Assembly: GCA_951799405.1 (NCBI GenBank) | Contig: OX637363.1 | Span: 2,356,001 to 2,420,000, forward strand | DNA length: 64,000 nucleotides | Source: Agapetus fuscipes | Lineage: Eukaryota > Arthropoda > Insecta > Trichoptera > Glossosomatidae | Reading direction: 5' to 3' | In this document: positions 51,967 to 61,200 of the stretch, one piece after another | Layout: each line of letters opens with the position of its first letter | Position numbering within the stretch: the stretch's first letter is position 1 | Program-made: the position numbers and the translations under genes | The notes under the pieces: generated by a model | What the model saw: the letters and a program-made list of their open reading frames with translations, nothing else | What the model was told of the DNA's origin: nothing | Database searches by the model: none

Positions 51967-52570
51967 ATCTAATCTAATCTAATCTAATCTAAGCTGCAAA
52001 GATATATATCATTTAAGATTTATATTAAGTGCATTCCCACAATCAGATATGTATAATTTCGCGCTAACACATGCCGCATGTGGACCTACAATATAAAAAC
52101 CCAATCTCAAATGAACATAAGCCTTGCAACTCTTGCCGTCCTTCCCTGAAACAGGGGTGACATTGGCAAAGTGAACCAATTTTTTATATTATGGCTGGTC
52201 AGCCACATAACAACCTATAAGTCAAGGAACATACATGACAAATTACATTTTTTAAATCAATAAATAACAATATATACATGGACATAAAAAAAACTAAATC
52301 ATAAAACCAATTTCACTTTAACAAACCCTAGCCGCCAACATCACAGATCAACCGCCATTTCTTTCTATCCTTGCATACTTCTTTCATTTCCTCCAGAGTC
52401 ATAACCTTCTTCATTCAAGCTTTTCTTTTATTATGACTCTGGATATTCCATTCATTCGCAATTTCGGATATTTGGTCCATCCATACCTTTCTCGGTCTTC
52501 CTCTACCACGACATCCATCTATTCTACCAACATATACTTTCTTCGTCAGTCTTTCCTCATTTATTTATTT
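51967..52570 (-). mobile_element. LINE 3' end (family A) with ORF end, inverted
   Basis: TCTAATCTAATCTAATCTAA tail at the left, UTR, then - strand coding to about 52570 (AACCGCCATTTCTTTC, TACCTTTCTCGGTCTTCCTC). Confidence 0.88.
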
Positions 52571-52712
52571 ATTGAGCAAACAAGCAGTTTCTACATTTAT
52601 TACATTGGAATAAAAACATAATTACTACAGTTACAGTTGGAAGGATAGAAACCAACATACAGTCCATTTAACCCCAAAACCCATCACATTTACTAACCAG
52701 CGAAGTTTGCAA

Positions 52713-52982
52713 AGAGATATATTATATTAGGATGATTTATTTGGTGAGCGCTGTTTTTTTGTGTGTATCACACCTCAAGAGCCCTCCGCGAGCTTGGTAG
52801 AAAGCGGAAATTCTCAAGCAAGACACAGTTGCTGTAAGGTTGGATGGACCTTTAGTGACCGGTCTTTGGTAATGTTATATGAATTTTTCACCCAGCGAAG
52901 AGCATTTATGAAAATACAAATGGTATATTTTTTGTGCTCCGCCGGAATTCGAACCTACAACCTTCCATTTACGAGCCAGAGG
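52713..52982 (-). repeat. SINE family B, 5'-truncated
   Basis: Tail at the left (GATGATTTATTTGGTGAGCG, CACACCTCAAGAGCCCTC). The tRNA-like unit at the right is cut at CATTTACGAGCCAGAGG, where a family C piece begins. Confidence 0.8.
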
Positions 52983-53090
52983 CAAGGTTTACTCAGCCTT
53001 CACAAAAATAAATAGATTCCACTCGCCACATACGAACCCCTCCGGGGATAACGTGGCAAGAAGTTACACTATATGTGTAGCTTAGTTGTT
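52983..53090 (+). repeat. SINE family C, internally deleted
   Basis: GCAAGGTTTACTCAGCCTTC is joined to AAATAGATTCCACTCGCCAC and runs to the tail. Confidence 0.75.
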
Positions 53091-53118
53091 TTTTTTTCTT
53101 GTTTTAACGTGGTAACTC

Positions 53119-53305
53119 TAGACCTGAGCGGGATGTCTCATCATCACGGTTATTCTTACCTACCGAGTATTGGTAATATTTGTATGAAGACTAATCAGCT
53201 GTTCACTTGCGGCTATCTTGGATTGGCAGGTCTTCATGCAAATATTAACGATATTCAGTAGGTAAGAATTACCGTGGTGATGCGACTTCCAGCCCTGGGG
53301 GCAAG
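53119..53305. mobile_element. MITE inner element (M2 core) standing alone
   Basis: GGATGTCTCATCATCACGGT, ATTCTTACCTACCGA and AATATTTGTATGAAGACTAA are mirrored by CTTCATGCAAATATTAACG, AGTAGGTAAGAATTACCGTG and GTGATGCGACTTCCAGCCC. Its ends are themselves inverted repeats, so it is an element in its own right. Confidence 0.75.
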
Positions 53306-53515
53306 ACTGTTTTGGAGAACGAGCCTTCAAGGTGGCTGCTCCAGCTGCATGGAACATCCTTCCAGATAACCTGCGTGAGATGGATCTGGAAGCTGGGTTT
53401 AGAAGGGGATTAAAGACCCACCTCTTCGCACTCTCTTTCGAACAAGCGGCTTTGAAATGATTTAAAATCATGAAAAGGCGCTGTATAAATTTAGAATTGT
53501 GTTGTATTGTCGCCT
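53296..53515 (+). mobile_element. CR1/L2-like LINE C-terminal fragment
   Basis: Encodes FGERAFKVAAPAAWNILPDN, LREMDLEAGFRRGLKTHLFA and a stop. The UTR has GAAAAGGCGCTGTATAAATT. Confidence 0.8.
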
Positions 53516-53770
53516 CCCAGTTTGAGGGGCTGCGGAGCGCTGTGCACACCCACTCAGCCAGCGACTAGTCCGTGGATCATCACTGACCTACTTGCACAGT
53601 GACTTGCTTGCACGGAAATACCTGTTCCGGTCTTAAATGTAAACTTAGCACACTTAGCAACTTGCGCTTCACTGTAAAATACATCGCGAAATAAGCAAAA
53701 ACAACCGTAAAAGTGGACAATATTTGAAAGAAAATACCAAACATTGTTGAGTCCCTCTCAGCTGTAAATC
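53516..53770. other. No recognisable gene
   Basis: Nothing supported. Confidence 0.35.
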
Positions 53771-53838
53771 GCAACCACAACGCAACTAAGTTACACACAC
53801 AGTTCAACTTCTTGCCTGCTTATTCCCAAAGGGCCTTA
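53771..53838 (-). repeat. SINE family C tail
   Basis: CAACTAAGTTACACACACAG, then CTTCTTGCCTGCTTATTCC. Confidence 0.6.
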
Positions 53839-53884
53839 TGTGACGGTTATTGTTTTAAATAAGAGTTTTAGGCTTACACGGCCG

Positions 53885-53960
53885 GCTGATGATGCTGGAG
53901 TGATGTTTTCCGGGATCTGTTGCCGTAGTCTGTGAGAGCTCCAGCTCCCACAGACCACGA
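53885..53960 (-). repeat. Penelope-like scrap
   Basis: GAGTGATGTTTTCCGGGATC and TGTTGCCGTAGTCTGTGAG match 42470-42510. The hammerhead-like core is not present here. Confidence 0.5.
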
Positions 53961-53964
53961 ACTG

Positions 53965-54133
53965 TGGGAGAGCTTATTGTTTTGTCGCGCCGTTGCTTTT
54001 ACTTCACGGGAAGGCCTTCTGCCACTTGAAAAAATATATAGCTTTGTATGAGCATTCATGTGCTGTGGGTCCTTCTGACAAATGCATACAGGACGGGTAC
54101 GACGAGTTGAGCATACTGTGTACCGATTCGGGA
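53965..54133. repeat. Repeat E
   Basis: Inverted relative to 22668-22830: GCTTTTACTTCACGGGAAGG, ATATATAGCTTTGTATGAGC and ACAGGACGGGTACG. Confidence 0.6.
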
Positions 54134-54360
54134 GCTATTTTTTTACGGGTAAGGGGGCCGGCCTCACGCCAAACACTTCAGTTGAAGTGAGAGCTGGTTC
54201 TCATTTATTGAGAAGGCTAAGAAAACCTTGCCGGTATTTTATTTTGGGGTTTGAAATAAACGCAGAAACGGAAATCATTTCTGACACCCTCGGCGGGGTT
54301 CGAATCAGAGCTCACGTTATGGAATGCAAGCACTCTACCAACTAAGCTATTGACCGGACT
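54134..54360 (-). repeat. SINE family C, tail missing
   Basis: The - strand head GATAGCTTAGTTGGTAGAG and B-box region TCTGATTCGAACCCCG are present, with the body down to CCTTACCCGTAAAAAAA. It ends 271 bp before the start codon of the downstream gene. Confidence 0.85.
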
Positions 54361-54631
54361 GAATTGCTCATACATGCTCCTCCTTTTCTTTTTCTATGAT
54401 AAAAACTAGAAATTTGCGTAAAATCTAAAGAAAACTAATAAACCTAATCAAAATAAAAAGTAAATGGTGATTGTGTGAATAAAAAAGTGTCCAATAAACA
54501 ATAATAATTGCCAAAATAAATCAAACGATACATAGTGAACATAAGCAAATTATAAACGATCCTAAGATTTTTAACTACAAAAAAACAAGCAGTGACATTA
54601 AACTATAAATGTGATTAAAAATTGTGCAAAA

Positions 54632-55282
54632 ATGCCTTCAAAAATAGTAATTTACTTCACTCTTGTTTTGATTTTAAAAAGTGTCCAATCAAAGGAAACA
54701 AATTTTGATTTGAGTGATGTTGACATAAAAACTAAAGCAAGCCCTCAAAGACTACGGACATATTACGACGAGATAGCATTGGAGGACCGATCTGCAAATG
54801 TTGGCAGAATCGACAAGAAAAAAGATGAAAAGCTGTACTTTATAGAGCCCGGAGTGATTACAAATTCACACAGGCCTCAATACACTGAAAATGTAGAAAA
54901 AGATGGTGATAGTTTAATGGTATCTTCGAATCGAAGGTCTACGTTGGATAAGATTGAAATAAATCACAATAGAAAAAAGATAAATGTGATTGAGAAGAAT
55001 GAAAAGAAAGAGATTGAAGATTCTAAAAATACCAAAAAGCAAGCAGAGGATGTCAAGATGAAGATTGAAGATTATAGACCTTCTGTTAGGTTCCAGAACA
55101 GGCAGAATCAATTGAAGTCTATAATTGTGAGGATTTTGGAGAGGAACGAACAGAAAAAGAAGTTTTCAGAGATTTTACCCATCTTGAAGTATCTTACGCC
55201 GCCGCAGAGGTTGGCCATGGCTACTTTGGTGAACAAACAGTTAACTTCAGATTCAAGGAATCCTGCTTTTACTTTGGATCAG
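54632..55282 (+). CDS. Exon 1 of the Spatzle-like gene
   Basis: The start ATG at 54632 is preferred over 54611 because it begins directly with the hydrophobic signal sequence. 217 codons, ending FTLDQ in phase 0; donor GTATGC. Contains runs of Lys/Glu and VRFQNRQNQLKSIIVRILER, which could form a helix. Confidence 0.85.
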
Positions 55283-58200
55283 GTATGCACTCTATTTTAT
55301 CTATGGTTTATCTTATCTAATTTAAGTTGCACCTGATATGTAACATTAAGGATTCACATTATATGCATTTTTACAAGCAGACACATATCAGTTTGCGCTT
55401 AAACATGCCGCATGTGGACTTACAATATAAAAACCCAAATCTCAAATGGACATACAACCTGTAACTCCTGCCGACCTTCCCTGAAACAGGGGTGATATTG
55501 GCTAAGTGAACCATTTTCTACGCATGGGTGGTCAGCCGCATACCAACCTATATGTCAAGGAATATACACAACAAATTTATCCCATAAGATATCTGATTAA
55601 AACGCAAACTGTCGCCAGTTTAGACCGGTCCATAGTCCAGTGGCAACACTTCGAACTCGTAAATAGAAGGTTGTGGGTTTGGATTCCGGTGGAGCACAAA
55701 AAAATAAAGCATTTATATTTTAAAATATTGTCTTCGCTGGGTCGAAAAATTCATAAAACCTTTACCAAAGACCGGTCACTAAAAGGTCCATCCGGCCTTA
55801 CAGTAACTGAGACTTGCTCGAGTATTGGCCCTTTGTAGCGACGATCAAGCTCGTAATTCGTAAACACCTAGATGGCGCTCCAACAAGTGTCATAGACCCC
55901 TAGAGTCTCTGAAATCTATGTGTATCTAAGACGTAAGCGCGAACTTGTAAGTGTTTGCTTGTGAGAATGCATATAATGCGAATCCTCAATGTTACATATC
56001 TTTGCAACTTAGATTAGATTAGATTAGGTCTTAATATTTTTGTAACTGCAGATAGCGAGAGTAGATTTAAGTGAAAATAACAATTTTTCAAAGAACATTG
56101 AACTTGGTTATTTTAAGCCTATTATAAAAGATGACAGACACATTTCATTAGTAATGCTGTTAAATTTTAAATTCGTCCATTTCATCGGGGAAAGTGTTGA
56201 GATTGTAAATGATGCATCTAAAGACAATAATTTTTATTTATTATGTACTTATAATCAATCTAACGGATTTCCAATTTGTAATAAATTGCCAATTCTTAAA
56301 TGGAAAAGTTTTTGATTGAAAACAACGTTTAACTTGTAGAGAAAACGGTAAATGATGTCAAATACTGATTAATAGTGATTTGGACCGGTCCGTAGTCTAG
56401 TAGTTGACACTACTAACTCGTAAATGGAAGGTTGTGGATTCGAATCGCGGCGGAGCAAAAAAAAAATACCATTTATATTTTCAACAATGACAGGTTACGA
56501 AAGGTCCATCCAGCCTTAAAGCAACGGGGTCTTGCTTGAGATTTGGCGCTTTCTACAGCGACGACCAATCTCGCAGATGGTGTGATTAACACAAAAACAG
56601 TGCTCACAATCATCCTTATATTACTATTATTAGAAAATTTGTTTTTTTTTGAGCTGGAAAACCTCCACTTCAACTGACAGTGGTTGGTGTAATGCCGGTC
56701 CCATTACCCATAAAAATTAATTGGTCCCAAATTGCCACATGCAACCCTTTTGGGAATAACGCAGACAAGAAGTTACACTATAATAAAAATAACATAATAA
56801 ATTCTTTATTCCAGCCCGGTCACGTGGAGGGTGCAATACGTGACCAGCCATATAAAAATATGTCAGCCATATAATTAATATAAATATGTGTAGCTTAGTT
56901 GCGCTAGTTGCGTGCTTCTAATCTAATCTAATCTAATCTAAGTTGCAAAGATATGTTACATTGGAGATTCACATTACATGCATTCTCACAACCAGACACG
57001 TACAAGTTCGCGCTTGCACATGCCTCATGTGAACCTACAACATAAAAATCAAATCTCCAATCGACATACACCCTGCAACTCTTGCCGTCCTTCCCTGAGA
57101 CTGGGGTAACATTGGCAAAGTGAACCATTTTTACAGCATGGGTGGTCAGCCTCATACCAACCTATAAGTCAAGGAACTTTTGCTTCACTAGCATTTTTGT
57201 TACTATGGTCAATTTTAGCTAGGAAAGTATATTAATACCTACTAAATATTTATTTCAGTGGACGTATCGAAATTTGCCCACGACTTTTTTCTTTGCCTTT
57301 AATTTTTATTTTTAGTATATTTTTGTTTTTACTTAGATAATTACTATATTTCTAATTATCAGTTATTTACATTGAGTCACAGAGGAATGTTTTTTTTAAA
57401 AGTATTGTTCTGGCAGCAGGCATTCTTTTCATATAACAATAAAGCCAATCCATTCATTTGATTGTGCGAGGGCTGTTCAAAAGCACAAATATTTTATTCT
57501 TAAAATTTTAATAATAATATTATGATGATTTATTTAGTGAGCGCTGTTTTTGTGTGTATCACATCCCAAAAGCCTTTTGCAAGCTTTTAAAAAAAAAAGA
57601 GACCCAGATGTTGTAAGACTGGATGGACCTTTTGGTGACCGGTCATTGGTAAAGGTTTATGAATTTTTCAACCCAGCGAAGAGCAAATTTGAAAATATAC
57701 CTATGTGGGATATTTTTTGTACTCTGCCGTGATTTGAACCCACAACCGTCCATTTACGAGTCAGAAGTGTTGCCACTGGACTACAGACCAGTCTCTACGG
57801 ACCGGTCTTCTCAAAACTGTTATAACGATTCTTTGACTTTTAGGTTGGTTAGTTGGTATGAGGCTGACCACTCATACTGTAATAAATGTTTCACTTTGCC
57901 AATGCTCAGGGAAGGTCGTCAAAAGTTGCAGGACTTCTGTTAATTTGAGGTTTGGATTCTAATTTCTAAGTACATATAATGCCCGTTTTCACCAACTCCT
58001 TCTAAACCGTCACCTAGCTTAAATGATTTAAATATAAGTTACCCCTGAACGGGTACACCTACATTTTTTTTTGAGAGGAGAAAATCTTCAAAAGTTTCCT
58101 GCCATTGTTTCCGCAGGCAGGGTATGTGAGATTTTTACTCACTTAAAACCCCCCTCTTATATTTAAATATAAGAGCCCCTAAATGGGTACTTAGCGTACT

Positions 58201-61200
58201 TTCAGTTTCACCATTGAAACCGTCACCTAAAAATTGCCTACTTAGCTAGGATCCTGTTTAGCAAAGAACTAGTGTTGTGAAACTCGTTTTTTTTTTAATT
58301 CGAAATGTATTTTATTAATTTGTGGTTTATAAAAAAATATAGACATTGAAAATAAAAACAACAAATGATAATAATAAATGTTTATAATAATATCTACCGT
58401 TTTCACAGTAAACCTTATTTTTTATTGAAGTTTTATTTTTACAGTGATGTGTTCAAAGAATATTTTAGTATGCACACACTATTTAAAATGGTAATCTTGA
58501 ACCTACACGTGTCTGTTTGTGGGAATGTATTTAATATGAATTTTAAATGATAATATATATCTTTGCAACTATAATTATGGGTTATAGAACCGCCCTCGCA
58601 TGATTCTACTAGCAGTGTTTACTGTGCCATACAATAATTGTTTATTCAACACAATGGACGTGTGAAATGGGTAAACATTCCGTTATTTTTTCTGCAAGTT
58701 TATTTATAATTTCTTAACCACATACGTGCGCACACAATCGACATCTCGATAGATACAATTAACAACCGTAGTAGGTACTTATCTACGCGTAACAAAAATA
58801 ATCATTATTATAAATACAGTCATGCGTGGCTCACGCAGGCACTGGAGAGACGTATTGAAGCATTCGAGATGTGTATGTGTCTATACCGAAAAATACTTCG
58901 GATCTCTTGGCGTGATCGAGTCACCAATGAAGAAGTCCTTCAACGAATGCGCACTACAAAGGAGCTCCTGCCTACCATTAAGCAGAGGAAGCTAATGTAC
59001 TTCGGTCACATTATGAGAAATGAGAAGTACCGTCTCCTTCATCTTATCATTCAGGGTAAGATTGAGGGGAGAAGATCTCAGGGACGCCGAAGGACATCGT
59101 TGCTGAAGAACCTGCGACAGTGGTTCGGCAGAAGCACCAAGTCCCTGTTTCGAACCGCAGCATCGAAAATAAAAAAGCTATGATGATCGCCGATCTTCGT
59201 TAGAAGTGGCACAAGAAAAAAGAAGAAGAAGTCATGCGTGCGTGCGTGTTTTTTTATTCATCTGTAAGTATCAAAAAAAATGGCGGTTGATCTGTAATGC
59301 TGGCGTTTAAGGCTGAGGCATTAAAAATATATTTTTAACTTTTTTACAGAATATATTTTGTAGGTTTTAATCTGTTTGTGAATTGTTAGTTTTATATACT
59401 TAAATGTAATTAATTGTTTGTATTTCTTGACTTATAGGTTGGTATGCGGCTGACCACCCATGCTGTAGAAAATGGTTCACTTTGCCAATGTCACCCCTGT
59501 TTCAGGGAAGGTCGGCAAGAGTTGAAGGGTGTATGTCCATGTGAGATTCGGGTTTTTATATTGTAGGACCACATGCGGCATGTTTAAGCGCGAACTTGTG
59601 CATGTCTGTTTGTGAAAGTGCATATAATGTGAATCTTTAATGTTACATATATTTTGCAACTTAGATTAGATTAGATTAGATTAGTCAGATGGAAAAAATC
59701 TAATTTTTGGCTACGGTGGACTTGAAGCATATAAAAGGAAAAACTTCTTGGCACATTATTCCCAAAGGGTTTCGCATGTGGTGAGTGGAACGTATTTATT
59801 TTTACAGGTAAGGAGGGTGGCCTTACGCCAACCACTTCAGTTCAAGTGGGGTTTCCCAACTCCCGTGGGGGCTGGTACTCACTTTTTGTCAAGGCTGAGA
59901 CCTGAGTAAATCTTGTCTGTATTTAATTTTGGGACCGGTTTCCAAAAGTCATCCAGCCTTATAGCAATTGGGTCTTGCTTGAGAATTGGCACTTTCTATA
60001 GCGACGACCACGCTCGCAGAGAGGTCTTGAGGTGTGATTCACACAAAACAGCGCTCACCAAATAAATCATCCTAATATTATTACTATTATTATCAACTAC
60101 ATAATAACCAACCTCCAATCAGACAAAAATCAAAATTACTTAATTGTGATTTCTCCTATCAAATAAAAAATTTGTTTGCATATACGTAAGTCAGCTGATG
60201 TACATCATATTGATATTTCCTGCTTAAAGTCCAGCATATTATTACCCACTTCCGAGAAATATTTAACCGAGTTCCATTTTTTATTTTTTAAGAAATCCTA
60301 TGCGGGAGACTTCCTAGATTCTAGAGACTCTAGGGGTTTATGGCACTTGTTGTAGTGCCGCAGAGGTGTTTACGAGCTTGGTCGTCACTACAAAGCGCCA
60401 ATACTCAAGCAAGACCCAGATGCTGTAAGGTTGGATGATCTTTTAGTGACTGGTCTTTGGTAAAGGTTTTATGCATTTTTTCAACCCAGCGAAGAGCATA
60501 TTTGGAAATATAAATTGTGTATTTTTTGTGCTCCGCCGGGATCCGAATCCACAACCTTCCATTTACGAGTCCGAAGTGTTGTCACTGGACTATAGACCGG
60601 TCCAAGAAATGCCAACGACACGCGGTGTACTTGAGCGGTAACCCATCCAAGTAGCATCCGCGCCCAATGTTGCTTAACTTCGGTGATCTGAACCCTTAGT
60701 ACGAGTTGCAAAACTTGAGTAGGTAATGTAAAGTTTACGGAAATTATTAAAGAGTGATTTCCCCCAAAATCTGCCGTTTTTGTTTGTTTGAACTTGATTT
60801 TCTTCATTACTGTAACTCTTTTGCTAAGACCATAAAGTTTAAGAAACAAAAACGGCAGATTTTGGGAGAAATCACTCTTTAATATTTTCCGTAAACTTTA
60901 CTTTTCTCAAGTTTTGCAACTCGTACTAAGGGTACTGATGAGAATCGGTGAATTCAACATGGTATTGTCGTTGACAGTCTTTAACAGAATTAAGCAATCA
61001 TATTTGATGTGACAATCAAATATTGATTGGAGGTTGGTGCAACAGGCCCTAAAAGTTGTAAGAATATTAATTAATGTTTGTTTGTTTTATGGTTTCAGGT
61101 AAAATCAATGTTTGGCAATAACCCAAACATAACAGCTGATCTGATGCTGCCAATAATTTACGACATCGCCAACATGTTTAGAGCGGCAAAAGATCAACTG

